Made by a program: the position numbers and the translations under genes. DNA of 64,000 nucleotides from Aerococcus viridans (GTDB lineage: Bacteria; Bacillota; Bacilli; Lactobacillales; Aerococcaceae), in contig NZ_NBTM02000001.1 of assembly GCF_002083135.2 (NCBI RefSeq), positions 496,001 to 560,000 on the forward strand, read 5' to 3'. Shown here one piece after another: positions 54,392 to 64,000 of the stretch. The notes under the pieces were generated by a model. It saw nothing but the letters and a program-made list of their open reading frames with translations, was not told the DNA's origin and did not search any database. How positions within the stretch are numbered: the stretch's first letter is position 1; each line of letters starts with the position of its first letter.

Positions 54392-54928
54392 TTATTTACC
54401 AGTTTTACCTTCTTTACGACGAATGTGTTCGCCAACATAGTGAATACCTTTACCTTTGTATGGTTCTGGTAAACGAGTTGAACGGATATTCGCTGCTAAT
54501 TCACCAACAACTTCTTTGTTGATACCTTTGATGTTGATTGTAGTGTTAGTTGGCACTTCGATTTCGATGCCTTCTGGTGCTACAAATTCAACAGGGTGAG
54601 ATAAACCAACATTGACAGTTAATTTGTTACCTGCTAATTGTGCACGGTAACCAACACCAGTCATTTCAAGTTTCTTCTCGAATCCTTCAGAAACACCAAT
54701 AACCATGTTGTTTACTAATGCACGAGTAGTTCCGTGGATAGAACGTACTTCTTTGTGGTCATTCGGACGAGTGAAAGTGATTTCTTTCTCCCCGATTTGA
54801 ATATCAATTACAGGGTTGAACTCACGTGATAATTCGCCTTTAGGGCCTTTAACAGTGATAGTTGAACCAGCTTTTTCTACGGTTACGTTACTAGGAATCT
54901 CGATAATTTTATTACCAATACGACTCAT
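54392..54928 (-). CDS. rplF: 50S ribosomal protein L6
   Basis: A 178-residue protein near the factor-binding site. [17 protein letters not shown] and [16 protein letters not shown] are canonical. The start at 54928 is chosen over an upstream GTG at 54940. 101 bases separate it from rplR. Confidence 0.97.
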   Translation of the reverse strand: MSRIGNKIIEIPSNVTVEKAGSTITVKGPKGELSREFNPVIDIQIGEKEITFTRPNDHKEVRSIHGTTRALVNNMVIGVSEGFEKKLEMTGVGYRAQLAGNKLTVNVGLSHPVEFVAPEGIEIEVPTNTTINIKGINKEVVGELAANIRSTRLPEPYKGKGIHYVGEHIRRKEGKTGK

Positions 54929-54977
54929 TCTAGACTGCACCTGCCTTTCAATTTTGTTTTTTAATTTTTGTTATTTA

Positions 54978-55376
54978 TTACCAAATGTAAGCTAAAACTT
55001 CGCCACCGATGTTTTTAGCACGGGCTGCTTTATCAGTGATAACACCTTCAGATGTTGAAACTAATGCAGTACCTAAGCCGTTTAAAACTTTAGGAATTTG
55101 ATCACTTTTCGCGTATACACGTAAACCTGGTTTAGAGATACGTTTTAAGTTTGTGATTACTCGTTGGTTATCGCTTGTGTATTTCATGAATACACGGATA
55201 ACGTTTTGTTTATCATCTTCGATGATTTCGTAATCTTTGATATATCCTTCTTCTTTAAGGATAGCAGCAATATTTTCTTTGATTTTTGATGATGGACTTT
55301 CGAATGATTCGTGGCGCACCATGTTGGCGTTACGAATACGAGTTAAAAAGTCCGCAATTGGATCAGTCATGACCAT
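54978..55376 (-). CDS. rpsH: 30S ribosomal protein S8
   Basis: A 132-residue 16S-binding protein, autogenous regulator of spc operons in some bacteria. [20 protein letters not shown] is the usual lactobacillales start; [13 protein letters not shown] is the conserved C-terminal loop. AAAGGAGGG precedes it. Confidence 0.98.
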   Translation of the reverse strand: MVMTDPIADFLTRIRNANMVRHESFESPSSKIKENIAAILKEEGYIKDYEIIEDDKQNVIRVFMKYTSDNQRVITNLKRISKPGLRVYAKSDQIPKVLNGLGTALVSTSEGVITDKAARAKNIGGEVLAYIW

Positions 55377-55412
55377 TACGAGTACACCCTCCTTTACTTA
55401 ATTACCAGAAAT

Positions 55413-55598
55413 TTACCAGCTTGCTTTTTTGACTCCAGGAATTTCCCCTTTATAGGCAAGTTCACGAAGGCAAATACGGCATAATTTAAATTTACGGTAA
55501 ACTGAATGTGGGCGTCCACAACGTTCACAACGAGTATATTCTTGAGTAGAATATTTAGCTGGTTTCTTGTTCTTTTCGATCATTGATTTTTTTGCCAA
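55413..55598 (-). CDS. rpsN: 30S ribosomal protein S14, zinc-binding type
   Basis: A 61-residue S14 of the zinc form: [10 protein letters not shown] ... [10 protein letters not shown] gives the four Cys ligands. The preferred start is TTG at 55598 (then MAKKSMI, the usual first residues) with AAGGAGG 10 bases before it; the GTG at 55607 is too close to that site. Confidence 0.93.
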   Translation of the reverse strand: MAKKSMIEKNKKPAKYSTQEYTRCERCGRPHSVYRKFKLCRICLRELAYKGEIPGVKKASW

Positions 55599-55625
55599 AT
55601 TACTCACGCCTCCTTCAAGACTTTA

Positions 55626-56168
55626 TTATTTTTGGAATGGCATTCCTAGTTGAGTTAATAATTCTAATGATTCTTCGTCTGAATTAGCAGTTGTAACAAT
55701 TACGATATCCATACCACGTACTTTAGATACTTTATCAAAGTCGATTTCTGGGAAAATCAATTGTTCACGGATACCTAATGTGTAGTTACCACGACCATCG
55801 AATGAGCGGTTGCTGATACCACGGAAGTCACGTACACGAGGTAGTGAAACTGTTACTAATTTGTCGAAGAATTCATACATACGTTCGCCACGTAAAGTAA
55901 CTTTAGTACCGATTGGCATACCTTCACGTAAACGGAAACCAGCGATTGATTTCTTAGCAGTTGTAACAACTGGTTTTTGACCAGCAATTAATGTTAATTC
56001 TTCAACAGCGTTTTCTAAGTTTTTCGCGTTAGATACTGCATCACCAACACCCATGTTGATAACGATTTTATCTAATTTAGGTGCTTGCATGATTGAGCTA
56101 TAGTTAAATTTTTCAACCATTGATGGTACTACTTCATTTTTATATTTTTCTTGTAAACGATTAGCCAT
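55626..56168 (-). CDS. rplE: 50S ribosomal protein L5
   Basis: A 180-residue 5S-rRNA-binding protein. [44 protein letters not shown] and [18 protein letters not shown] are standard. The start overlaps the rplX stop by one base. Confidence 0.98.
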   Translation of the reverse strand: MANRLQEKYKNEVVPSMVEKFNYSSIMQAPKLDKIVINMGVGDAVSNAKNLENAVEELTLIAGQKPVVTTAKKSIAGFRLREGMPIGTKVTLRGERMYEFFDKLVTVSLPRVRDFRGISNRSFDGRGNYTLGIREQLIFPEIDFDKVSKVRGMDIVIVTTANSDEESLELLTQLGMPFQK

Positions 56169-56506
56169 TATTCAGCGTCCTCCTCTCCTGATACTGCTTC
56201 AGCGATTACTTCGCCTGATTTTTTCGCTACGCGAACACGTTTACCATCTTGTTCTTGGTAACCTACACGTGTTGCTTCGCCTGTTTTAGGGTCTACTAGT
56301 TGTACGTTAGATACATGAATAGGTGCTTCAACTTCGATGATACCGCCTTGAGGGTTCATTTGAGTTGGACGTTGATGTTTTTTAACGATGTTAACACCTT
56401 CAACAACAACTTTGTCAGCTTTTGGCAAAGCTTGTTTTACACGACCTTGTTTGCCTTTGTCTTTACCGGCAATAACGATAACTGTGTCATTTGCTTTTAC
56501 TTTCAT
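56168..56506 (-). CDS. rplX: 50S ribosomal protein L24
   Basis: A 112-residue KOW-domain assembly initiator: [32 protein letters not shown]. The last 15 residues ([14 protein letters not shown]) are an acidic extension beyond the usual ~103 residues. Overlaps rplE by one base. Confidence 0.97.
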   Translation of the reverse strand: MKVKANDTVIVIAGKDKGKQGRVKQALPKADKVVVEGVNIVKKHQRPTQMNPQGGIIEVEAPIHVSNVQLVDPKTGEATRVGYQEQDGKRVRVAKKSGEVIAEAVSGEEDAE

Positions 56507-56538
56507 TTAAACGGGCACCTCCTTATTTTCTTCAGATT

Positions 56539-56907
<369 letters not shown>

Positions 56908-56934
56908 TTATAGAGTACCTCCTTCCAGTTGTTA

Positions 56935-57198
56935 TTAGATAATGATTGATTCTTCAACGATTTCAACAAGACGGAAGTATTTGTCTTTTGACAATGGACG
57001 AGTTTCCGCGATGCGGACGATGTCACCCATTTTTGCTGAATTGTTTTCATCATGTGCTTTGTATTTCTTAGAATATTTGATACGTTTACCATATGTTGGA
57101 TGGAATTTGAAAGTATCAACTTGGACTGTGATTGTTTTCTCCATTTTGTCAGAAACAACACGGCCTTGTAACACTTTACGGTTATTACGTTCTTCCAT
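56935..57198 (-). CDS. rpsQ: 30S ribosomal protein S17
   Basis: An 87-residue OB-fold primary binder of 16S r[22 protein letters not shown] and [30 protein letters not shown] precedes it. Confidence 0.98.
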   Translation of the reverse strand: MEERNNRKVLQGRVVSDKMEKTITVQVDTFKFHPTYGKRIKYSKKYKAHDENNSAKMGDIVRIAETRPLSKDKYFRLVEIVEESIII

Positions 57199-57227
57199 GG
57201 ACAGGTTTCCTCCTTTACTGAATTTTC

Positions 57228-57419
57228 TTACGCTTCTTGATTACGTAACGCAGTTTTAACACGTGCGATATCTTTACGAACAGCTTTAATACGAGCTGTG
57301 TTTTCTAATTGACCAGTTGCCAATTGGAATCGTAAGTTGAATAATTCTTGACGATATTCTTGTTCTTTAGCAGTAAGTTCAGCAGTGGAAAGATCTTTAA
57401 TATCTGTAAATTTAGTCAT
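57228..57419 (-). CDS. rpmC: 50S ribosomal protein L29
   Basis: A 63-residue two-helix protein at the exit tunnel: [21 protein letters not shown] ... [29 protein letters not shown]. The ATG at 57419 lies within the end of rplP (ATGACTAA), an 8-base overlap common in Firmicutes. Confidence 0.96.
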   Translation of the reverse strand: MTKFTDIKDLSTAELTAKEQEYRQELFNLRFQLATGQLENTARIKAVRKDIARVKTALRNQEA

Positions 57420-57840
57420 TAGATTCACCACCAATTTCACGTTTTACGATTTTAGTACGAATAGGTAATTTGTGAGATGCTAAACGCAATGCTTCTTTAG
57501 CTACTTCTTCTGGAACACCGGCAACTTCAAATAAGATTTTACCGCGTTTTACTGGAGATACCCAACCTTCTGGAGCACCTTTACCAGAACCCATACGAAC
57601 ACCAATTGCTTTAGCTGTATAAGATTTATGTGGGAAGATTTTAATCCATACTTTCCCACCACGTTTCATGTAACGTGTCATGGCAATACGAGATGCTTCA
57701 ATTTGACGGTTAGTGATCCATGCTGAATCTAATGCTTGCAAACCGAATTCACCGTATGCAATTTCTTTTCCGCCTTTAGCTTCGCCACGCATTTTACCAC
57801 GGAATTCACGTCTGTGTTTTACACGTTTAGGTACTAACAT
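57412..57840 (-). CDS. rplP: 50S ribosomal protein L16
   Basis: A 142-residue protein at the A-site entry: [52 protein letters not shown]. Complete; overlaps rpmC. Confidence 0.98.
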   Translation of the reverse strand: MLVPKRVKHRREFRGKMRGEAKGGKEIAYGEFGLQALDSAWITNRQIEASRIAMTRYMKRGGKVWIKIFPHKSYTAKAIGVRMGSGKGAPEGWVSPVKRGKILFEVAGVPEEVAKEALRLASHKLPIRTKIVKREIGGESND

Positions 57841-57843
57841 GTT

Positions 57844-58494
57844 TTAAGCCTCCCCTTGAATATTTTTTGTTGGAAGGATTTCACCACGGCATACCCATGT
57901 TTTGATACCGATCTTACCGTAAGTAGTGTCGGCTTCTTCCCATGAGTAGTCGATGTCCGCACGCAATGTATGCAATGGAACTGTTCCTTCTACTTGAGTT
58001 TCTGAACGCGCCATGTCGGCACCATTCAAACGACCTGAGATTTGAACTTTGATACCTTTAGCTCCTGATTTCATTGTGCGTTGGATTGCTTGTTTTTGCG
58101 CACGACGGAAAGCTACACGGTTTTCTAATTGTTGAGCGATTGACTCACCAACTAATTTAGCGTCTAATTCAGGTTTTTTAATTTCTACAATGTTGATGTG
58201 TACTTTTTTACCTGTACGGTTGTTTAAAGTTTTACGTAATGCGTCAACTTCAGAACCACCTTTACCGATAACCATACCTGGTTTAGCAGTGTGGATGTTT
58301 ACGTTAACTTTGTTTGCAGCACGTTCAATTTCAACTTGAGATACAGAAGCATCTTTTAATGTTTCAGCGATGTATTCGCGGATATGTAAGTCTTCGTGTA
58401 AAGTATCTGCAAAGTCTTTTTCTGCATACCAACGAGCGTCCCAATCTTTGATGACGCCGATACGCATACCGATAGGATTAATCTTTTGTCCCAT
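57844..58494 (-). CDS. rpsC: 30S ribosomal protein S3
   Basis: A 216-residue protein with KH domain ([22 protein letters not shown]) that lines the mRNA entry. [32 protein letters not shown] is the usual start. 3 bases after rplV. Confidence 0.98.
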   Translation of the reverse strand: MGQKINPIGMRIGVIKDWDARWYAEKDFADTLHEDLHIREYIAETLKDASVSQVEIERAANKVNVNIHTAKPGMVIGKGGSEVDALRKTLNNRTGKKVHINIVEIKKPELDAKLVGESIAQQLENRVAFRRAQKQAIQRTMKSGAKGIKVQISGRLNGADMARSETQVEGTVPLHTLRADIDYSWEEADTTYGKIGIKTWVCRGEILPTKNIQGEA

Positions 58495-58497
58495 TAA

Positions 58498-58854
58498 TTA
58501 TGCCTCCTCTGCTGTTTTTACTACCACTGTAATGTGGCTTGTACGTTTGTTGATTCTAGAAGCTGAACCTTTCGCACGTGGACGGAAACGTTTCATCGTT
58601 GGTCCTTCGTTTACGAATGCTTCGCTTACTACTAAGTTAGCTGGCTCTAAGCCAAAGTTGTGCTCTGCGTTTGCAATTGCAGACATTAACACTTTCTCTA
58701 CAGCAGGAGATGCTGAACGAGGAGTGTTTTTTAAGATTGCAATAGCTTCACCGACAGTTTTGTTGCGGATTAAGTCAACAACTAAACGTGCTTTACGAGC
58801 AGAAACGCGAACTGTGTTTGCAGTTGCTTTTGCAGATGTAATTTGTTCTGCCAT
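58498..58854 (-). CDS. rplV: 50S ribosomal protein L22
   Basis: A 118-residue protein whose beta hairpin reaches the exit tunnel. [23 protein letters not shown] and [18 protein letters not shown] (hairpin tip) look wild type. Confidence 0.98.
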   Translation of the reverse strand: MAEQITSAKATANTVRVSARKARLVVDLIRNKTVGEAIAILKNTPRSASPAVEKVLMSAIANAEHNFGLEPANLVVSEAFVNEGPTMKRFRPRAKGSASRINKRTSHITVVVKTAEEA

Positions 58855-58875
58855 TCTTTATTTCCTCCTCTCAGA

Positions 58876-59154
58876 TTAACGACGAGTTGTCTTGTCGTCA
58901 GCGCCATGTCCTTTATATGTACGAGTTGGTACGAATTCACCTAATTTGTGACCTACCATATCTTCTTGGATATAAACTGGTACATGTTTGCGGCCATCGT
59001 ATACAGCAATTGTTAACCCAACAAAGTTAGGGAAAATTGTTGAACGGCGTGACCATGTTTTGATTACTTGTTTCTTTTGTGCGTCTTGTTGTGCAACCAC
59101 TTTTTTCATTAAATGGTCATCACAAAAAGGTCCTTTTTTCAAGCTACGGCTCAT
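58876..59154 (-). CDS. rpsS: 30S ribosomal protein S19
   Basis: A 92-residue head protein: [19 protein letters not shown] and [19 protein letters not shown]. Complete. Confidence 0.98.
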   Translation of the reverse strand: MSRSLKKGPFCDDHLMKKVVAQQDAQKKQVIKTWSRRSTIFPNFVGLTIAVYDGRKHVPVYIQEDMVGHKLGEFVPTRTYKGHGADDKTTRR

Positions 59155-59191
59155 ATTTATTTGGCTCCCTTCGCTATCCTATTTAATGTGA

Positions 59192-60025
59192 TTACTTAGA
59201 GTTACGACGACGTACAATTAATTTATTGCTACGTGCGTTCTTATCACGAGTCTTAATACCACGTGCAGGTTTACCCCATGGAGTCATTGGACTTGGACGT
59301 CCGACTGGAGCTTTACCTTCACCACCACCGTGAGGGTGATCGTTAGGGTTCATTACAGATCCACGAACAGTTGGACGTTTTCCTGCCCAACGAGAGCGTC
59401 CTGCTTTACCTACGTTGATTAAGCTGTGTTGTTCGTTACCAACAGCACCAATTGTTGCACGACAAGTACCTAAGATCATACGAACTTCACCAGAAGTTAA
59501 TCTAATCAATACGTATTTGTCTTCTTTACCTAACACTTGAGCGCTAGCACCAGCAGAGCGAACTAATTGTCCACCTTTACCAGGTTTAGTTTCAATGTTA
59601 TGTACTAAAGTACCAACTGGGATGTTTTTCAATGGTAATGCATTACCAACTTTGATATCTGCTGCTTCACCAGAAGAAATACGAGCACCAACTTGTAAAC
59701 CTTTAGGTGCGATGATGTAAGTTTTAATACCATCTGTATAGTGGATTAATGCAATATTAGCTGAACGGTTTGGATCGTACTCAATAGCTTTCACTACACC
59801 TTCAACGTTGTCTTTATTACGTTTGAAGTCGATGATACGGTAAGCTTGTTTGTGTCCACCACCGTGATGACGAACTGTAATGCGACCGTTGTTATTACGA
59901 CCAGCACGTTTGCTTTGTGATTCTAACAATGTTTTTTCAGGAGTTGTTTTAGTGATTTCTGAGAAATCTGAACCTGACATGTTACGACGACCGTTAGTCG
60001 TTGCTTTATATGTTTTTATCGCCAC
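59192..60025 (-). CDS. rplB: 50S ribosomal protein L2
   Basis: A 277-residue protein needed for subunit joining and peptidyl transfer. [20 protein letters not shown] contains the conserved His. [21 protein letters not shown] is the common Firmicute start. Confidence 0.98.
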   Translation of the reverse strand: MAIKTYKATTNGRRNMSGSDFSEITKTTPEKTLLESQSKRAGRNNNGRITVRHHGGGHKQAYRIIDFKRNKDNVEGVVKAIEYDPNRSANIALIHYTDGIKTYIIAPKGLQVGARISSGEAADIKVGNALPLKNIPVGTLVHNIETKPGKGGQLVRSAGASAQVLGKEDKYVLIRLTSGEVRMILGTCRATIGAVGNEQHSLINVGKAGRSRWAGKRPTVRGSVMNPNDHPHGGGEGKAPVGRPSPMTPWGKPARGIKTRDKNARSNKLIVRRRNSK

Positions 60026-60046
60026 GTGAATTTCCTCCTATCTTAA

Positions 60047-60337
60047 TTATTCTGCTTCGTTTCCGAAGATTTCGATTGATTGACCTTCAGCGATGGTTAC
60101 GATTGCTTTACGGCGTTTACGTGTATAACCAGCAAAACGTCCCATACGTTTTAATTTACCGCGAACGTTCATGATGTTTACGTTTTTCACGTCTACGTTG
60201 AACAATTCTTCGATTGCTTGTTTAACTTCTGTTTTGTTCGCTTTAACAGCTACTTCAAAAGTGTATTTGTTTTCGTCCATTTTCAACATTGATTCTTCAG
60301 TGATGATTGGGCGAATGATTACGTCGTGTGCCAACAT
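60047..60337 (-). CDS. rplW: 50S ribosomal protein L23
   Basis: A 96-residue exit-tunnel protein that docks trigger factor and [28 protein letters not shown] and [21 protein letters not shown]. Start overlaps the rplD end by one base. Confidence 0.98.
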   Translation of the reverse strand: MLAHDVIIRPIITEESMLKMDENKYTFEVAVKANKTEVKQAIEELFNVDVKNVNIMNVRGKLKRMGRFAGYTRKRRKAIVTIAEGQSIEIFGNEAE

Positions 60338-60960
60338 TATGCTAGTACCTCCTCTACGTTAGAAAGTGCTGCTTTTGTAATGATGACTTTTTCAGAGTTA
60401 ACTAAGTCGAATACGTTAACGTTGTTTTCATCAACTACTTTTACGTTTGGTAAGTTACGAGCTGATAATTGTGCGTTGTCGTTGTCTTTGTTGATTACAA
60501 CTAAAACTTTATTTTCAACTTGTAAGTTATTCAACACTTCTTGGAATAATTTAGTTTTTGGTGTTTCGAATGCTAATTCATCAACAACGATGAAGTTGTT
60601 TTCTGCTACCTTAGTAGATAATGCAGAGCGTAAAGCTAAACGACGAACTTTACGAGGTAATTTATAAGCATATGAACGAGGTGTTGGTCCGAATGCACGG
60701 CCACCGCCTACCCATTGTGGAGAGCGGATTGAACCTTGACGAGCACGACCTGTACCTTTTTGACGCCATGGTTTACGTCCACCACCGCTAACTTCTGAAC
60801 GTCCTTTAACTTTGTGAGTACCTTGACGTAATGAAGCTTGTTGCATAATAACTACATCGTAGATTGCATTTTCATTTGGTTCGATTGCGAAGATTTCATC
60901 GTTTAATGTAATTTCGCCAGCTTGAGAACCGTCTTGTTTAAATAATGTAATGTTTGCCAT
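60337..60960 (-). CDS. rplD: 50S ribosomal protein L4
   Basis: A 207-residue protein with a tunnel loop: [25 protein letters not shown]. In E. coli L4 also represses its operon; whether so here is unknown. Complete. Confidence 0.98.
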   Translation of the reverse strand: MANITLFKQDGSQAGEITLNDEIFAIEPNENAIYDVVIMQQASLRQGTHKVKGRSEVSGGGRKPWRQKGTGRARQGSIRSPQWVGGGRAFGPTPRSYAYKLPRKVRRLALRSALSTKVAENNFIVVDELAFETPKTKLFQEVLNNLQVENKVLVVINKDNDNAQLSARNLPNVKVVDENNVNVFDLVNSEKVIITKAALSNVEEVLA

Positions 60961-60983
60961 GAAACTGTTCCTCCTTCCTGGTA

Positions 60984-61619
60984 TTATTCAGCAGATTTAA
61001 CTGCAGATTTGATTGTTACCATAGATTTTTTAGCACCTGGAACGTTACCTTTGATTAAGATGACGTTGCGCTCTGCATCTACTTTAACGATTTCTAGGTT
61101 TTGGATAGTAATTTGAGTACCACCAGTTTGTCCTGGTAAGTTTTTACCTTTGAATACTTTAGAAGCATCCGACGCCATACCCATTGAACCTGGGCTGCGG
61201 TGGTAATGAGAACCGTGTGACATAGGTCCACGTGATTGGCCATGACGCTTGATAGCACCTTGGAATCCTTTACCTTTTGAAGTACCCGTAACATCAACGA
61301 TGTCTCCTGCTTGGAAGATATCAACCTTGATTTCTGATCCAACTTCGTAATCTCCTAGCTCAACATCTTTGAATTCTTTAATGAAGCGCTTAGGAGTAGT
61401 TTCTGCTTTTGCTACATGACCTTTGTGAGGTTTGTTTGCCAACACTTCACGTTTGTCGTCAAAACCAACTTGAATAGCTTCGTAGCCATCAGTTTCGTTT
61501 GTTTTAGCTTGTAAAACAACGTTTGGTTGTGCTTCGATAACTGTAACTGGTACTAATTCACCAGTTTCTGTAAAGAATTGTGTCATACCTACTTTTTTTC
61601 CTAAGATTCCTTTAGTCAT
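60984..61619 (-). CDS. rplC: 50S ribosomal protein L3
   Basis: A 211-residue early-assembly protein. [20 protein letters not shown] and the loop [25 protein letters not shown] near the peptidyl transferase centre are standard. Confidence 0.98.
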   Translation of the reverse strand: MTKGILGKKVGMTQFFTETGELVPVTVIEAQPNVVLQAKTNETDGYEAIQVGFDDKREVLANKPHKGHVAKAETTPKRFIKEFKDVELGDYEVGSEIKVDIFQAGDIVDVTGTSKGKGFQGAIKRHGQSRGPMSHGSHYHRSPGSMGMASDASKVFKGKNLPGQTGGTQITIQNLEIVKVDAERNVILIKGNVPGAKKSMVTIKSAVKSAE

Positions 61620-61686
61620 GAGTACACCTCCGTATAATTTTTTATTTAATAATTGGGTTAACTAATTTGTTGCGATGATTCTGGAA

Positions 61687-61995
61687 TTATAATTTAATTT
61701 CGATGTCTACGCCTGATGGTAAATCTAATTTCATTAACGCATCAACAGTTTTTGGTGTTGGGTTAACGATGTCGATTAAACGTTTGTGCGTACGCATTTC
61801 GAATTGTTCACGTGAATCCTTGTATTTGTGTGTTGCACGGATTACTGTGAATAATGAGCGTTCAGTAGGCAATGGAATTGGACCTGATACTTCTGCTCCT
61901 GTACGTTGTGCAGTATCAACAATTTTAGCTGCTGATTGATCTAATGCACGGTGTTCGTAAGCTTTTAAACGAATACGAATTTTTTGTTTTGCCAT
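61687..61995 (-). CDS. rpsJ: 30S ribosomal protein S10
   Basis: A 102-residue protein, also part (as NusE) of antitermination complexes. [22 protein letters not shown] and [22 protein letters not shown]. First gene of the S10-spc-alpha operon. Confidence 0.98.
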   Translation of the reverse strand: MAKQKIRIRLKAYEHRALDQSAAKIVDTAQRTGAEVSGPIPLPTERSLFTVIRATHKYKDSREQFEMRTHKRLIDIVNPTPKTVDALMKLDLPSGVDIEIKL

Positions 61996-62029
61996 GACTT
62001 TTTCCTCCTCGTCATATTTTAAATTTGAC

Positions 62030-62160
62030 TTGCTCCGTATGAATTACCGGCCACCCTTATGGCAATGCTACCGGGTGTGTCGCAACCTCATACATCACTG
62101 CTTATTGATGTATCAACGTTTTCACGTAAATACTGTGGTTCCGTATAAAACGGCACCCAA
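62030..62160 (-). promoter_or_regulatory. Structured 5' leader of the S10 operon
   Basis: About 160 bases lie between the promoter and rpsJ. The minus strand can form GATACATCA/TGATGTATG and, just after GGTTGCGACAC, an ACCCGG...CCGG-type fold ending in GGTGGCCGGTAATTC. Such leaders often regulate ribosomal operons, but I cannot name the ligand. Confidence 0.5.
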
Positions 62161-62162
62161 TT

Positions 62163-62191
62163 AGTATACAAAATTAAACTAGGCAGTGCAA
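62163..62191 (-). promoter_or_regulatory. S10 operon promoter
   Basis: Minus strand: TTGCAC (62186-62191), exactly 17 bases, TATACT (62163-62168). It is a strong sigma-A type promoter upstream of rpsJ. Confidence 0.85.
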
Positions 62192-62254
62192 GCTTTTTCT
62201 CGCCTTTTTTTCAAAAAAATCCCTATTTCTCGCCATTTCTTTATGAAAGGCCTT

Positions 62255-62358
62255 TTTTTGACGGTCATTGCCAACGTTGCCTAGTGTATCATTTTGAAAC
62301 ATTTTACAAGGCGGTTGCCATTTCTTAGCAACGCGCCCTACTGTGTCATCTTCCAACA
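62255..62358. repeat. Two imperfect ~40-bp direct repeats
   Basis: The units share GCCAACG/GCAACG, CCTA, TGTATCAT/TGTGTCAT and CATTTT/CATCTT blocks in the same order (e.g. 62270-62298 and 62330-62355). They lie between the S10 promoter and the end of the SseB-like gene. No known role. Confidence 0.4.
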
Positions 62359-62364
62359 GGTATA

Positions 62365-62772
62365 TTATACATGTTTAATCGCATACTGCCATACTTTTTC
62401 GATGATATTTTGATTAAATTTTGCTTTGGTGGTCCAAGGATTGACGATAAAGCTATCTACGGGGTTGTCTTTGGCTAAAACCATCAAAGCAATCTGCTTA
62501 AAAGTTACATGCTGGACCGAGACATTATCTGCTTTAGATGCGTATTGGCTAGCTTGGTCTTTATCCGTGAAAGTTACAAGCTCTCGTTGTCCCTTTTCTT
62601 TGTCGTAAGTTAACCAGATACTCTTGTCGACCGGGGCCCCCTCTCGTTGGATAGCGTATAAGTTGGCGTTCGCCATCGTGGTCAACATAGCTAGCGTTGT
62701 TAATGGGTTTGGATCTGCCTTATAGGCCGTCAATACTTCTATTAAACTTTGCTTGCCGAATGGCTTCGTCAT
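62365..62772 (-). CDS. SseB N-terminal-domain protein
   Basis: A 135-residue protein. IWLTYDKEKGQRELVTFTDKDQASQYA, VSVQHVTFKQIALMVLAKDNPVDSFIVNPW follow the SseB pattern (TFTDxxxA ... GxxINPW). The start at 62772 is chosen because GGGAGG precedes it. SseB-like proteins in Gram-positives have no agreed role. No clear terminator of its own is seen before the repeats at 62255-62358. Confidence 0.75.
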   Translation of the reverse strand: MTKPFGKQSLIEVLTAYKADPNPLTTLAMLTTMANANLYAIQREGAPVDKSIWLTYDKEKGQRELVTFTDKDQASQYASKADNVSVQHVTFKQIALMVLAKDNPVDSFIVNPWTTKAKFNQNIIEKVWQYAIKHV

Positions 62773-63064
62773 TAAATCTTGCCTCCCTTTCATTTTTCTT
62801 CTATATAATAACTGTATTATCAATGTTATTTATTATTGGCTATTGATGTCTTGGACAACGCCTTTTTCTTCTTTTAGTTAGCAGTCAGTTAATCCGGACC
62901 AACATTTTTCCAAATAACGATTTCTTCTATATTTTAGTGAATTTCTTCTTGCGGTGTTTATTGTAACAAATGACTGTTCAAAAATCATATATCATCACTT
63001 GGAAACAAAAATTTTTCCTATCACTTGCGATAGCTTTTACCTTGCGTAATTCTTTTGCCAGAGA

Positions 63065-63093
63065 TTGTTAAATGCCTACTAATTGCGTATGAT
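63065..63093 (+). promoter_or_regulatory. Promoter of the SAM hydrolase gene
   Basis: TTGTTA, 17-base spacer, TATGAT, 40 bases before the ATG. The remaining stretch 62773-63064 holds no gene that I can see. Confidence 0.65.
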
Positions 63094-63133
63094 AAGCCTA
63101 TAAAAGGATTTTATATCATTGGAGGAAACAGAT

Positions 63134-63976
63134 ATGACGAATAATTTCTTAGTATTACAAACTGACTTTGGTTTAGGTGACGGTGCGGTAGCGGCAATGT
63201 ATGGAGTGGCTTACACAGTAGACCCAGCTTTAACAATTGCCAATTTAACCCATGAGATCCCTACTTACGATATTTTCGCCGCTTCATACCGCCTATTACA
63301 AACCATTAAATATTGGCCAGCAAATACAGTCTTCGTTTCTGTAGTCGATCCTGGTGTTGGTTCTGCACGTAAATCTGTTGTAGCGAAAACTAACTCTGGT
63401 CATTATATCGTAACGCCTGACAACGGTACCTTAACACACGTGGCTAAACACATCGGCCTTGAATCTGTGAAAGAAATCGATGAAATTAAAAACCGCTTAC
63501 CACATTCTGAAGAATCACATACCTTCCATGGACGTGACGTTTACGTTTATAACGGTGCTAAACTAGCACAAGACGCATCTTATTATGACGAATTGAAAAA
63601 TAATATCCCTGCTGATACGGTGACTAGCTTCGAACTTGGCGACTTGCGTTTAGCTGACGACACTATTTACGGGACTATCGATATACTAGACATCCGCTTT
63701 GGTTCACTGTGGACGAATATCCCGTCAATTATGTTAAAAGAAGCGGGCATTCAAAACGGTGACACCATTTCGGTTACTATTTACCATAACGGCGTTAAAC
63801 ATTATCAAAACCATATCTTATTTGGCCATTCATTCGCTGATGTACCTGTTGGTGAACCAGTGGGTTATATCAATTCATTATTGAATTTGGGTGTAGCCAT
63901 CAACCAACAAAATTTCTCTGAGACATACGGTGTTGGTACTGGTGTGGATTGGAATATTGAAATCACTAAAATTTAA
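63134..63976 (+). CDS. SAM hydroxide adenosyltransferase (DUF62)
   Basis: A 280-residue trimeric enzyme of the fluorinase/chlorinase superfamily that hydrolyses S-adenosylmethionine to adenosine and methionine. LQTDFGLGDGAVAAMYGV has the conserved Asp, VVDPGVGSARKSVV and TPDNGTL complete the SAM site, and FHGRDVY holds the Asp-Arg-His-type pocket that activates water. GGAGG precedes ATG at 63134; the frame is open slightly further up. Bacterial members often lie next to ECF S components for SAM-related or vitamin transport; here the next gene is beyond the window. Confidence 0.92.
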   Translation: MTNNFLVLQTDFGLGDGAVAAMYGVAYTVDPALTIANLTHEIPTYDIFAASYRLLQTIKYWPANTVFVSVVDPGVGSARKSVVAKTNSGHYIVTPDNGTLTHVAKHIGLESVKEIDEIKNRLPHSEESHTFHGRDVYVYNGAKLAQDASYYDELKNNIPADTVTSFELGDLRLADDTIYGTIDILDIRFGSLWTNIPSIMLKEAGIQNGDTISVTIYHNGVKHYQNHILFGHSFADVPVGEPVGYINSLLNLGVAINQQNFSETYGVGTGVDWNIEITKI

Positions 63977-64000
63977 TTACTAAGCTTGTATTCGAACGCA

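Overview
The window looks like a chromosome segment of a low-GC Firmicute of the order Lactobacillales, most likely Aerococcus or a close relative. Grounds: the S10-spc-alpha ribosomal operon has Firmicute order, L16 to L29 overlap, S14 is the short zinc-binding (C-) form, there is an ECF vitamin-transport core, class I fructose-bisphosphate aldolase, a FabV-type enoyl reductase, strong AGGAGG ribosome sites and TPP/FMN riboswitches. The genus call is inference.

Layout. 0-3 kb: an orphan RelB-like antitoxin and a TPP-riboswitch-controlled thiamine salvage operon thiM-thiE-thiD. 3-7 kb: an acetyltransferase, a DUF1232 protein, an HxlR regulator relic, an anchored DNA/RNA nuclease with a C-terminal Excalibur-type calcium motif, and a broken alpha/beta hydrolase. 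6.7-12.2 kb: a TetR regulator divergent from an ABC ATPase and a 1317-residue FtsX-type permease with a ~500-residue coiled coil. 12.3-18.5 kb: a GT8 glycosyltransferase, an M24-fold protein that has lost metal ligands, and the FMN-riboswitch-controlled ribDE(BA)H operon. 18.6-21.7 kb: a likely alkylation-repair pair (COG2231 glycosylase and Ogt), a tautomerase, a cupin and two small proteins.

22.0-27.9 kb is a small integrative element inserted at the 3' end of rpsI. It carries an intact tyrosine integrase, decayed excisionase and rolling-circle Rep genes, and one large intact cargo gene: an 844-residue AAA/ABC ATPase with a zinc-hook CxxC and a C-terminal domain recalling the RloC/PrrC anticodon-nuclease ATPases. 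A 50-bp direct repeat bounds the element. Both copies encode the same S9 C-terminus, with only synonymous differences, so S9 is left intact. The old rpsI terminator is stranded on the far side. The ATPase is the best candidate here for an uncharacterised defence system.

27.9-45 kb: rplM-rpsI, then a methionine region (metE, metF, a second MetE-like enzyme) flanked by two LysR copies that are both broken and share a ~206-bp direct repeat; pepF, class I aldolase, fabV, aroD; then truA and the ECF core genes ecfA1-ecfA2-ecfT behind an FMN riboswitch with no ribU. 45-48 kb: an OsmC pseudogene and an OatA-like acyltransferase. 48-62 kb: the S10-spc-alpha operon from rpsJ to rplQ, with a clear promoter and a structured leader. 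62.3-64 kb: an SseB-like protein and a SAM hydrolase (DUF62).

Many related Firmicutes have rplQ-ecfA1-ecfA2-ecfT-truA-rplM-rpsI as one block. Here that block is split in two places, and most decayed genes, repeats and mobile DNA lie at or near those splits.
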